Shown here piece by piece: positions 28,684 to 38,174 of a stretch of 64,000 nucleotides of DNA. A model generated the notes under the pieces. That model saw only the letters and a program-made list of their open reading frames with translations. It was not told where the DNA came from and did not search any database. This DNA is from an uncultured Colwellia sp. (GTDB lineage Bacteria > Pseudomonadota > Gammaproteobacteria > Enterobacterales > Alteromonadaceae). Position numbers and translations under genes: made by a program. The first letter of the stretch is position 1. Each line of letters begins with the position of its first letter. Location of the stretch: contig CAJXQJ010000005.1 in assembly GCA_913058245.1 (NCBI GenBank), positions 62,001 to 126,000 on the forward strand, in the 5' to 3' direction.

Positions 28684-29947
28684 CGCCCGTAAACCTCATA
28701 GCTTGAGCCGACGTATTGTCGCGCAATTTTGCATATTCACTTTAGTCATATCAGCCATATATTGTTTTTTCTGTCTGATACTTCTATACAACCTAGAAGA
28801 CAGTTTTATTGAACGTGAAGTCGCACAAGAAGCAAACTTTTTAACAACGCAATATCAAGCAACAGGCCAATGGCCAAAGACTCATGTGCCTCATATGTCA
28901 GTGTATTTATCAAAAAGCACTTTACCGGTAGATATGCAGCAGCAGTTTTTAGCAGAGCCACAACGTAAAGAGTTTTATGGAGAACAAGGTAGGCATTATC
29001 ATTTATATACCTTATCTAAAAATGAAAATGTTTATTTAGTTGCCGAGGTCAGTCAAAATTTACTGGTTCGGCCGATCAGAGACGGCGTAATTCAGTTCTT
29101 TTTAATATTTGGCGGCATACTTTCATTAGTCGCATTTTTTATTGCTTGGTTGTTAGGTAGAAAAACCGCAACACCACTTAAGCAGCTAGCCGACTTAGTT
29201 GACGGTGTTGCCCCTGAAAACATTCCAAACACCTTTGCCCACAATTTCCCCAACAATGAAATAGGCGTATTAGCGCACACACTTGAAAACTCCATGCAGC
29301 AAATTAGCAAGGCACTTGAGCGTGAAAAATGCTTTACCCGCGACACCAGCCACGAATTAAGAACCCCTGTCGCCATCATTAAAAACGCGGTTGAGGTTTA
29401 TCACAGCAAAAATACCGAGAATGATGACAATCGCCAATTAATCAGCCGTATTTCTGATGCTGCCATGCAAATGGAACAAACGGTGAACACTCTGTTAATC
29501 CTCGCGAGAGAAGAGCATAACAGTGAAAACAAAACCCTCACTCCACTTTTGCCATTGGTTGAACAATCAATATTAGATCACAGCTATATGCTTAACGGCA
29601 AAGCCATCGACGTTGATGTAACAAACAACTGCAATACCCAAATACATGCCCAATCAGGTATGCTAAAAGTATTGCTTGATAACTTGCTCAGCAATGCTTT
29701 TCAATACACCAACCTCGGCGAAGTTAACGTTGATTTTATCAATAACCAATTAGTGATCAGCGACACCGGCCCAGGTATTGAAGAAGATATTTCTTCGCAT
29801 ATAACCGCGCCAGCAGTGAAAGGCAGCCAAAGCACCGGCTATGGTTTCGGTTTATCCATTGTAAAGCGCTTATGCGAGCACCAAGGCTGGCAACTAACCG
29901 TTGAAAGCAATAACGGCACAGTGGTTTCGGTAGCATTTTCAAAGTGA
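28673..29947 (+). CDS. Sensor histidine kinase
   Basis: FTRDTSHELRTPVAIIKNAVEV; DNLLSNAFQYTN; SDTGPGI; GYGFGLSIVKRLCEHQGW. Confidence 0.93.
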   Translation: MNNNARKPHSLSRRIVAQFCIFTLVISAIYCFFCLILLYNLEDSFIEREVAQEANFLTTQYQATGQWPKTHVPHMSVYLSKSTLPVDMQQQFLAEPQRKEFYGEQGRHYHLYTLSKNENVYLVAEVSQNLLVRPIRDGVIQFFLIFGGILSLVAFFIAWLLGRKTATPLKQLADLVDGVAPENIPNTFAHNFPNNEIGVLAHTLENSMQQISKALEREKCFTRDTSHELRTPVAIIKNAVEVYHSKNTENDDNRQLISRISDAAMQMEQTVNTLLILAREEHNSENKTLTPLLPLVEQSILDHSYMLNGKAIDVDVTNNCNTQIHAQSGMLKVLLDNLLSNAFQYTNLGEVNVDFINNQLVISDTGPGIEEDISSHITAPAVKGSQSTGYGFGLSIVKRLCEHQGWQLTVESNNGTVVSVAFSK

Positions 29948-30159
29948 GTAAGTTTTTACTGTTATTTAGCAAAATTCTCATAACCGTTTCAATAGTACTA
30001 TTTGCCGCTGACTTGCTACCTATCGACTTGTTTTCAACATCAAATGAAACAGCTTATCTTAAAGTAGAGTCTGTCGATTTCCCTCCAATTAGTCACTATA
30101 AGTACCACATGTTACTAGTTGGTGTTGTGACATACCTGCTAAGTAAAATGGTTGACTAA
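29944..30159 (+). CDS. Small membrane protein, hypothetical
   Basis: 71-aa ORF (GTG start) overlapping the HK stop; hydrophobic N- and C-termini. Confidence 0.45.
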   Translation: MSKFLLLFSKILITVSIVLFAADLLPIDLFSTSNETAYLKVESVDFPPISHYKYHMLLVGVVTYLLSKMVD

Positions 30160-30274
30160 TGTAAGCGATAAGAAATATTCAATACAAATACCGATAATTT
30201 GATCTGCCCTCTTTCCCTCGCGAGTTAGGCAAGCTATTATCGCCGCTAATTTCAACCATGTGTTTTAAACGTTT

Positions 30275-30586
30275 ATGAAAATTGTTGCAGGCTTTTGGTA
30301 TACCTTGGTAGTTGTCGTATTGGCAATAGGTTTCTTAACCGGAACAGTTCAGCAATACTACTATGTCGGTGGTTGGAACAACGCGCCATTGTTCGCAAAA
30401 ATAGGCATCCCGCTGACCTTTATTACCTTTACTGGTTTTTGGATAATGATGCTAGAAGACTTTATTGAAAACAAAACTAAAAAGCATCGCGTGTTAATTG
30501 GCCTAAGTATGTTTTTTCTGCACTGGATAGCGATTTTAGTTTACTTTTGGGCGGTAGTTTATCGCAGAGAAAAGCAAGAAAGTTAA
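30275..30586 (+). CDS. Hypothetical membrane protein
   Basis: 103 aa with about three TM segments. Confidence 0.55.
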   Translation: MKIVAGFWYTLVVVVLAIGFLTGTVQQYYYVGGWNNAPLFAKIGIPLTFITFTGFWIMMLEDFIENKTKKHRVLIGLSMFFLHWIAILVYFWAVVYRREKQES

Positions 30587-30994
30587 GGTTAATTAGAACA
30601 AGGTAACAACCTACCTTTTTCAACGTCAACATCAGCTTGTAAACATATATGTTAGTCGCCAGATATTGAAAATCGTACTGAAGTAATGTTGAAAGTTGCG
30701 TCAAAATCAGTGCTAAGCCAAGCGCTTCTGTTTCATTATGTAAACTACAAAACTGGCGTTTATCCTCACGCAGCCCGGTATAGTTGTAGCAAATAGTACC
30801 ACCTTGAAAATTAAAGGAATATTTCATGATTTTGCGCAAGCTTGTTTCAAATCTGTAACGCAAATTCATTGATGGTTATGATATATTTGAGTCTTGAAAT
30901 AAAACTAAAGAGAGAAAGTGCACCTTATTTTAAGGCACTATTTTATCGTAATAAATTACTATCAAATATATCTATCAATACCAAACAAGGAAGA

Positions 30995-31813
30995 ATGATG
31001 AAAAAAATAATTATCACTTTAGGCCTATCGCTTATAATGGCAAATGCGAATGCCGCATCTCTAAATAAAGCTAAGATTCTATCCGAACATGGATTAACAG
31101 CCCAAGCGAAGATTGAATTAATTGACATTATTTTTAGTAAAGCATCCGATGTCAATAAAGCTAAGGCTTATTATGAACTAGGCAGAGTTGCCTTTCAAAA
31201 TAATCAGGTTACACAAGCTTTAAAAACATGGACTCAACTTTCAAAAAAATACCCGAACTCAAATGAAGCAAAATTGGTAAAAAATAAAATAGTTCAATTA
31301 TCTGAGATAGTTGGTGAAACTGCTAAAGAGACTGTAGACAACGCAATTGCATCTTCCTATTTGAAGCATGCTGATTTTTGGTCTTCTGATAGAGACAATA
31401 GATTTACTATTGACTCTAGTTGGATTCCAAAAGTCGAAACCGCAAATAAATGGTACGATAAAATAATAACAGAGTTCCCTAATACTAAAGCTGCAAGAAT
31501 TTCATACGAAGAAAAAATTAGAACCCTTCTAGGCTGGAAAGAAAGGGGGAAATATGGCTCATCGTATGGTGTCAAGAAAAACTTTGATACATATATGCCT
31601 ATGGTTTTAAGTACATTTAAAGAACTTGAGAGTACATTCCCTGATGCGTCGACATTACAAGCTTTTAGATACCAGATAGCTCAAGCCTACTGGAGCAAAA
31701 AAGATTTTAAAAATACCAAGCTATGGCTAAATAAAGTAATTAAACAAGCTGGTAACACTGACAGCTTCTATAAAGATACTGCTCAACGACGCTTAGATAA
31801 AGTAGAGTATTAG
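30995..31813 (+). CDS. Exported TPR-like protein, hypothetical
   Basis: MMKKIIITLGLSLIMANANA signal peptide and TPR-like repeats; start refined from 30842. Confidence 0.7.
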   Translation: MMKKIIITLGLSLIMANANAASLNKAKILSEHGLTAQAKIELIDIIFSKASDVNKAKAYYELGRVAFQNNQVTQALKTWTQLSKKYPNSNEAKLVKNKIVQLSEIVGETAKETVDNAIASSYLKHADFWSSDRDNRFTIDSSWIPKVETANKWYDKIITEFPNTKAARISYEEKIRTLLGWKERGKYGSSYGVKKNFDTYMPMVLSTFKELESTFPDASTLQAFRYQIAQAYWSKKDFKNTKLWLNKVIKQAGNTDSFYKDTAQRRLDKVEY

Positions 31814-32032
31814 CAACTTAACCTTGACGGCTTCGAAGTTGTTGTAAATAAGTGACGTAAAAACATTTACGAGTAATTCAAGCTAAACAATGCCCTCATA
31901 TTTTTAAGGATACCTTCTCATCAGCGTGAGGAGGTTAATGCCTTAATATCATATTCAAAATAACAAACGAATATCTACACGAGTCATAACTTACCTGAAA
32001 AATAATAAAGTGAGCCGATGATTTTATCACCT

Positions 32033-32872
32033 TCACTCAACAGCCGCGTGATACTGATAATCAAAATAAGTATCCTTAGACACTTCATCAATATCAACGA
32101 AATACGCAAAAGAGCCCTTCATTTGCAATGCATGTTCGCGAAACAAAATGGCGTTATCAATTTCTACAAAGTTAAAGGTTAATAGCAATTCATTAATCGA
32201 AGCGCTGAACATAGGCGAGAACTCCGCGTTATTCGTGATAGTAATAGTTTCGATAAATTGGTTTTGTTTACTGTATGACAATAGGCCGTCTAACTTGCCT
32301 TTGGTTTCATCACCAAATTGGTTTAAGGTTACTTGAAAACTCATTTCAATATGACGGTTAGTTTCGGAATGAAAAGCAAGTGTGTTTTGGTTAATTAGCT
32401 CCCTTAATTTAATGGTATAACTGTTATTATCCGAAGCTTTTTTGCTGCTCTCATTTGCCTTTGCTTTAGCCTTTTGCTTATTTTTTTTCGCTTGCTTTTG
32501 TTTCTTTTTTAAGAATTTTTCTTGCTGGTTTTTTGTCGCTTCTACGCCATTAGCGCTGATCAGCAACCATCGTTTATTGATTTCTGCATTTGGGGTAAAT
32601 TGCTCAACACTTTCGGTAATATCGCCCTCTTCATTCTCAAAGCGATTAACGGTAAAGCCCCAATGTTTACGGTCGGTTTGTTCAAATTTAACTATGGCTT
32701 GGTCAATTTTTTCTTTAAGGCTCGTAGTTTCACTCGCCGCTATATCCCCTGAGCTCTCAATGCGCTCTATGCTACCTATAGTCTCGGTTCGAGCGCTAGC
32801 GCTAACAACACCACTTACCATTAAACAAATACATAACAAAGAAAACCTTACTAATCCAACATGCAATACCAT
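32033..32872 (-). CDS. Hypothetical exported protein with Lys-rich coiled segment
   Basis: Signal peptide; KFLKKKQKQAKKNKQKAKAKANESSKK. Confidence 0.6.
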   Translation of the reverse strand: MVLHVGLVRFSLLCICLMVSGVVSASARTETIGSIERIESSGDIAASETTSLKEKIDQAIVKFEQTDRKHWGFTVNRFENEEGDITESVEQFTPNAEINKRWLLISANGVEATKNQQEKFLKKKQKQAKKNKQKAKAKANESSKKASDNNSYTIKLRELINQNTLAFHSETNRHIEMSFQVTLNQFGDETKGKLDGLLSYSKQNQFIETITITNNAEFSPMFSASINELLLTFNFVEIDNAILFREHALQMKGSFAYFVDIDEVSKDTYFDYQYHAAVE

Positions 32873-32987
32873 ACCTTATCCCCAGTCCATAATTAATAAT
32901 TCGTAATATAAGAGATGAAAATTTTAACGATTAGGCTGTGAAAAATTTGTGAAACCCTGCATTATCAGTCGTAATTTTTATCGGCAA

Positions 32988-33022
32988 CAAAAAAGCCAGC
33001 TAGTTTCCTAGCTGGCTTTCCA
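32988..33022 (-). terminator. Terminator downstream of TonB-dependent receptor
   Basis: AAAAAAGCCAGCTAG-TTTC-CTAGCTGGCTTT. Confidence 0.85.
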
Positions 33023-33077
33023 ACACTTCGTTTTACGTTTGTTAAGTTATAGCAAATTAACTACAACGGATACTTAA

Positions 33078-35771
33078 CTAGAAGTCATAGGTATAGCTAA
33101 CACTAAAGATAGTACCCACTTCTTTTGAACGTACGGTAATATCAGACTGTGTGACTTCTTGGTCTTCACCAAGTAAGTTCTTCACTTTAACTTTTACTTT
33201 CGAGTTAAAATCTGGGTAGTAAGTATAAACCGCGTCAAGCGAGTGGAACGGTTGCTCTAGCGCATCTTCCCTGCCACCAACACCCGAGGCAATAATACGT
33301 TCGCCAAATACGTTATAAACTAACGAGCTACTATGATTACCGTTAGCTGAATCGTAGTTAAGCTGTAAGTTAACTACGTACTCTGAATGGCCTGTCATAC
33401 GTTTTTTCGGGTTGGTTAAGTTGCCGGCAAACGCTGGGTCAATCGATACTTCAGAATCACTTAAAGTAATATTACCTGAAGTAAAGAAACCATCTGCTAA
33501 CCAGGTTAAGTCGTGTAACCATTCCGCTTCAATACCGTAAACTTCAGCCGTTTCACCATTAACAAATGATAAGGTGTAGTCTTCATCACCAATAGATAAT
33601 ACTGACTCGATTGGGTTAGTAATATCTTTATAGAACATGCCAACAGAGTAGTTATCACCGTTGTCAGCATAGTACTCATAACGGGCATCGTAGTTTTTAA
33701 TTGGGCTACTTTTAAGCCCAACGCGACCTATGGTACGGATATCCGTTAATGGGTCGTAGTAGGCAACTGGCACAACTTCACGTAGATCAGGACGAACTAC
33801 GGTTTCACCGTAACCAAAACGAATTTGGTAGTCGTCGCCACCAATGTAGGTAAACGATAATGCGCTGAAGAAGTCATCTTCAATAATGCTACCGTCTTGA
33901 ATTCTCTGTTCTGAGAAGAAAATATCTAAGTCTTCTTTTTTGAAAATCAAACTTGAGGTTGCTAGTGATGTTTGCTTGAACTCTTCATAACGCACACCAC
34001 CACTTACACGCCACTTACCTTGGTAAATTAAGTCGAAGGCACCGTAACCGGCATCAATTTTTTGCCCTGCTAGGTAATCATCAGCGTCTGGTGCTGTTGG
34101 CTCGTTAAAGTCAACTAAGATGCTGTTGTTATCAAGCAATTCATCAGTTAAATAGTTGGTAACATCAAGTACGGTATCAGCACCTGAATTAACCGGAATT
34201 TTAACGCCACTGTCGTTATTTACGGTAAAGCTTGATGTTGTGTAGTAACGGCCTTTGTCTGAGAAGTCGTAACCTGCTTTGAATTCAAGCTCAACATCTT
34301 CAAAATAAAGCGGTAGTGTTACGTTACCACTGTATGACTTCACGTTATCTTCAAGTGCTAAATATGAATAAACTACACGGTTGTCATCACCGGTAATATC
34401 AGACTTTTGATATGCACCGTCAGCATAAGTGTCGATAAACTTATATTTAACGTCGGTTGGAATTTCAGTTTCCGCGGTTGATTCCGTATATTGCCAGTCA
34501 ACACCTAGGCCAGCATAGTCGGTAAAGGTATGCTTACCGGTAAACTGCATAATTTCTAAGCTGCGTTCTTCGTAATTAAATTCGTGAGAACGTTGTGCTT
34601 GGCCATTACCGAAAATAGTGTCAACGGTACTACCATTTGGGCTTTCAATAATACCAATAACACTTTCGTCTTCGTTATCTTCAAGGTAAATATTTGTCCA
34701 CGCTAACTGGTGGTTATCAAGTTTATAACCAAGGTTGAAAACAGCGCTTAAGCGTTCGTTTTCGGTGGTCACTTGCGAGGTTTTAACCGTGTTATAACAG
34801 GCGTTAGCTATTTGCTCGTCGTTCAGTAAGGTTTCACTACAGTCATCAGAGAAGTTTTCGCTGACTACGGCTGATTTTTTATTAGCAAACTGCCATTTAT
34901 TATCGTAAGAAACTGCGGCAAGGAAGCCAATTTGGCCACCAAAGTAATTCTCGTCAAATGAATTACCAATACTGGCTTTGAAATTATAGGTTGGGTCAAG
35001 CGACTCGTCTTTCATTACCATGTTGCGTGGCAATGATTTTAATAAATTTTGGTTAATAGCCGTTGCTTGCTCGCCACGCGTTGCTGAATCAGTATCAGTT
35101 AAGTTATCGGTTAAGATAATATTACGCAGTGAAAAGTCACCTTTGTATTGCACAATGGCATTTTGTAATTCGCTTGGTAAGCCGTTGCCTTGACGGTTAT
35201 AGGTGAAACCGTCTTGTGAGTTTTCATCGTAAGCTAAGCCTACTTCGAAACTAGCGACAAAGTCTTTTGGTACTGACTTAGTTCTAATGTCGATTGCACC
35301 ACCACCGAATGCCGCTGGCATAGATGGAGAATATGACTTTTGCACCGATAAACTTTCAATGATGCTGGCTGGGAATATATCAAGCGGCACCACATTTCGC
35401 GTTAAATCAGGGCTTGGAATATTTGCGCCGTTTAAACGGGCACTTGAATAGCGCTCACCTAAACCACGAACATAGATAAATTTACCGTCAACGAGTGTTA
35501 AACCAGTTACGCGTCGTAATGCTGATGCGGCGTCGCTGTCACCCGTTTTTGAAATTTGCTCTGAACCTAAAATATCGGCCACAAACGCTTGGTTACGACG
35601 TTCTTCAATAACTGCCGCGGCACTACCTTGTAATCGGGTTGCTTTAACTACAACCTCTTCCATTACGTCGTTCTCTTCTGGTGTGCCTTGTGCCAATACA
35701 TTTGGGACATTGGCTAATAACCCCAGACCAACGGCAAGAGAAACTCTTTTAAGTCTATGTTGAGTTGTCAT
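33078..35771 (-). CDS. TonB-dependent receptor
   Basis: Plug domain (VKATRLQGSAAAVIEERRNQAFVADILGSEQISKTGDSDAASALRRVTGL), C-terminal barrel ending SVSYTYDF. Confidence 0.93.
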   Translation of the reverse strand: MTTQHRLKRVSLAVGLGLLANVPNVLAQGTPEENDVMEEVVVKATRLQGSAAAVIEERRNQAFVADILGSEQISKTGDSDAASALRRVTGLTLVDGKFIYVRGLGERYSSARLNGANIPSPDLTRNVVPLDIFPASIIESLSVQKSYSPSMPAAFGGGAIDIRTKSVPKDFVASFEVGLAYDENSQDGFTYNRQGNGLPSELQNAIVQYKGDFSLRNIILTDNLTDTDSATRGEQATAINQNLLKSLPRNMVMKDESLDPTYNFKASIGNSFDENYFGGQIGFLAAVSYDNKWQFANKKSAVVSENFSDDCSETLLNDEQIANACYNTVKTSQVTTENERLSAVFNLGYKLDNHQLAWTNIYLEDNEDESVIGIIESPNGSTVDTIFGNGQAQRSHEFNYEERSLEIMQFTGKHTFTDYAGLGVDWQYTESTAETEIPTDVKYKFIDTYADGAYQKSDITGDDNRVVYSYLALEDNVKSYSGNVTLPLYFEDVELEFKAGYDFSDKGRYYTTSSFTVNNDSGVKIPVNSGADTVLDVTNYLTDELLDNNSILVDFNEPTAPDADDYLAGQKIDAGYGAFDLIYQGKWRVSGGVRYEEFKQTSLATSSLIFKKEDLDIFFSEQRIQDGSIIEDDFFSALSFTYIGGDDYQIRFGYGETVVRPDLREVVPVAYYDPLTDIRTIGRVGLKSSPIKNYDARYEYYADNGDNYSVGMFYKDITNPIESVLSIGDEDYTLSFVNGETAEVYGIEAEWLHDLTWLADGFFTSGNITLSDSEVSIDPAFAGNLTNPKKRMTGHSEYVVNLQLNYDSANGNHSSSLVYNVFGERIIASGVGGREDALEQPFHSLDAVYTYYPDFNSKVKVKVKNLLGEDQEVTQSDITVRSKEVGTIFSVSYTYDF

Positions 35772-35847
35772 GTTTAAATCCTGCTTTCAAATCAAGTTAA
35801 AAAAAGACGCAGCACTCACTGCGTCTAAACTGGTTTTAAACCGTTAA

Positions 35848-37485
35848 TTAATCTTGATCTGCTGCTGTAACAGCCGCTTCAACCCATTTGTACCAGTCTG
35901 AGTTGGTATCGTTTTCAGATACAGCACCGATGTAGTTACCCGCTTGGAAGAAAGCACCTAAGCCTGATAAGTCGTTAGCCGTCACGGTAATGTCTGCTGA
36001 ATCAACGTCTGTTGCAAAAGCATTAGCCAGTACACTTGAAGTGCTCGCAATACGCTGGTTTGCACCGCTGTTGTCGAACCAATCAGCTTTTGCTGTGCCG
36101 GTTAATGCTGCAGGCTCTTTACCTGAGATAAATGTTTGCTCGCCTTTAAACTCGTTTACACAAGCCATAACTGAGTTTGAGAATGACACTTCGTCAACGT
36201 TAATTTCACCGTCTGATTTATGCTCAATACAGTTAGTACCGTTGGTGCCGTCTGTTTTTACGATAAGCGTGTTGTAGTACATTGATTTAATGGCATCATC
36301 AAATTTAAATGCTTGTGAAGGGTCGTCATCACGTACTGAACTGCCGTCTGATGTAATTACAGTAACGTTAGCAAATGTTGGATTTGATGTTGGTGCTTCA
36401 GAGTATTCTGCGCCGCCGTTTTTCTCACCGTCAGTTTCAAAGCCGTTGTTACCCATGTATACGTCTGAGCCAGCAGGAATAGTTACACCGTCAACAATCA
36501 CGTCATTCTTCGTTTGCACAGTACCATGCTTAACAAAAATATATTGACCATTACCTTGCCAGCCGGCATCAATGTCAATCGCGTCATCTTGAGTATCGGT
36601 TACCACAATGTGGCTAATATCCGCGGCTCCGCCAAAGAATTCGATGCCATCATCAAAACCTTGGTGAATATGGATATAATCAAATGAAGAACCCGAACCA
36701 ACAGCATTTAATGTTAGTGAGTTAAGGTCATCTCCTTCACCGCCTGAACGAGGACCAGAGCCTGCGTACCAAATGTTCGCAAATTGAATAGTGCCGCTGT
36801 TATCAGCATTGTTCTTGCCACCAAAGTAACTGGTAACACCTTCCGTTGTTACGTTACACGTGCTTGCCGCGCGCTGTGCGTCTGTACATTGGTTAGTAAT
36901 ACCAAAACCGTTAATAATAATTCCGCCCCAGTCAGCGAACTGAGCACCATTACCAACCACATCTAAACGCTCATATGCGTTTGCAGACGTAAAAGTAATC
37001 GGCTTTTCTAGTGTACCAATCGCGTTAATTTTTGCGCCACGACCGATGCGAATAATAGCTTCACCTGATGTGAACGCTAAATTAGCCCCTTCAACAACAG
37101 TTAATGTAGGGCCGTTGGCAGCAATAGTACAACCTGTTGTCGTATCACAGTCTTTACCAATCAATAGTGCGCCGTTAAATACGTGAACACCGTCTTTAGG
37201 CAACTCCTTGAAAGTCAAGTCAGTTTCTATTTCAATATTTTTACTAGCAAATGCTGCAGTGTAGTTACAATCGCGACCATCGTATGAACCTTGTAAGTCA
37301 CCACGGGTTGCACACGGGTTAGTACCGCCAGTGTCACCACCGCCAGAGCTGTTATTTGAATTATTGGGGCTGTTATCAACACTATTATCGTTTACGGTTG
37401 GCTTAATTTTAATGTCACCACCACAACCAACTAAAGCCATAGCACTTACAATTACACTTACTTTAAATAGATTTTTGATACTCAT
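35848..37485 (-). CDS. Putative lipoprotein with beta-helix-like domain, paired with the TonB-dependent receptor
   Basis: Lipobox MALVGCGGD; repetitive TFKELPKDGVHVF/GGIIINGFG/SLTLNAVGSGSSFDYIHIHQGFDDGIEFFGG segments. Start refined to MSIKNLFK. Confidence 0.82.
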   Translation of the reverse strand: MSIKNLFKVSVIVSAMALVGCGGDIKIKPTVNDNSVDNSPNNSNNSSGGGDTGGTNPCATRGDLQGSYDGRDCNYTAAFASKNIEIETDLTFKELPKDGVHVFNGALLIGKDCDTTTGCTIAANGPTLTVVEGANLAFTSGEAIIRIGRGAKINAIGTLEKPITFTSANAYERLDVVGNGAQFADWGGIIINGFGITNQCTDAQRAASTCNVTTEGVTSYFGGKNNADNSGTIQFANIWYAGSGPRSGGEGDDLNSLTLNAVGSGSSFDYIHIHQGFDDGIEFFGGAADISHIVVTDTQDDAIDIDAGWQGNGQYIFVKHGTVQTKNDVIVDGVTIPAGSDVYMGNNGFETDGEKNGGAEYSEAPTSNPTFANVTVITSDGSSVRDDDPSQAFKFDDAIKSMYYNTLIVKTDGTNGTNCIEHKSDGEINVDEVSFSNSVMACVNEFKGEQTFISGKEPAALTGTAKADWFDNSGANQRIASTSSVLANAFATDVDSADITVTANDLSGLGAFFQAGNYIGAVSENDTNSDWYKWVEAAVTAADQD

Positions 37486-37587
37486 TACAGTTCTGCTCCG
37501 CAGATTTATTATTAAAAAATTTGCGATAATAGTACGGAGCAAAAATGACAGAATTGTTGAAATAATATGTAGTTTTTATTTCGCTAA

Positions 37588-37631
37588 CTTGACAAACAGG
37601 TGACACAAGTAAGTCAGAAATGTGACAACGG
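37588..37631 (-). promoter_or_regulatory. Putative tandem Pho boxes (PhoB sites)
   Basis: Minus strand TGTCACATTTC TGACTTACTTG TGTCACCTGTT TGTCAAG: four units at exactly 11-bp phase. Confidence 0.65.
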
Positions 37632-37752
37632 CACGCTGGGTTTACATATTCAGTTAACCTTATATTTTGTTGAACAGCTCGATATTATGGCGTTCTATAG
37701 AGGTTTTACTATAATTTATACGACCTTTTTAAGGACGCTAGGTGGCAAAGGC

Positions 37753-38163
37753 ATGGACATTTTACACGACATTCCCTCACAGCAAGTTTCAATATACGCG
37801 AAAGCAGCCAATCGCTTTATTGACAGTACTAAGTCCGGTTTGAATTTCTATTTAAAGTTTCACATTGTTTTATTGGCTATTTCTATCGTCTCAATTATTT
37901 TTATATTTTACCTACTTATGACAAGTTCGATGGTAGATAAAATTACTGAGTTACTGGGAACCGGTACCATATTATCAATTGTTTTAATGTTTTCTTTGTA
38001 TCAAATACAAAAATGCTGGTGCTGTAAAAATTCTTGCAACATTGCCATTTTCCATATTGATATTGAACAACCACAAGCGGCATTTGAATATATGAAAACA
38101 AGTACCTGCCTTAAACAAGGTGGCGAAGAGATATTAAGCAAGATGTACGAATCTAGTAAATAG
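37753..38163 (+). CDS. Hypothetical membrane protein with Cys-rich loop
   Basis: MDILHDIPSQQVSIYAKAANRF..., two TM segments, CWCCKNSC motif. Start uncertain (ORF from 37600). Confidence 0.5.
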   Translation: MDILHDIPSQQVSIYAKAANRFIDSTKSGLNFYLKFHIVLLAISIVSIIFIFYLLMTSSMVDKITELLGTGTILSIVLMFSLYQIQKCWCCKNSCNIAIFHIDIEQPQAAFEYMKTSTCLKQGGEEILSKMYESSK

Positions 38164-38174
38164 AGGCTATAGTC

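Noticed and set aside
30477-30869. Minus-strand 130-aa ORF partially overlapping a plus-strand gene
   Set aside because: No domain or convincing RBS. It could be real but support is insufficient; mentioned only as ambiguous within the hypothetical cluster.
32442-32906. Plus-strand Phe-rich ORF opposite the Lys-rich hypothetical gene
   Set aside because: FFFACFCFFF composition is the antisense of a Lys-rich coiled segment, an artefact.
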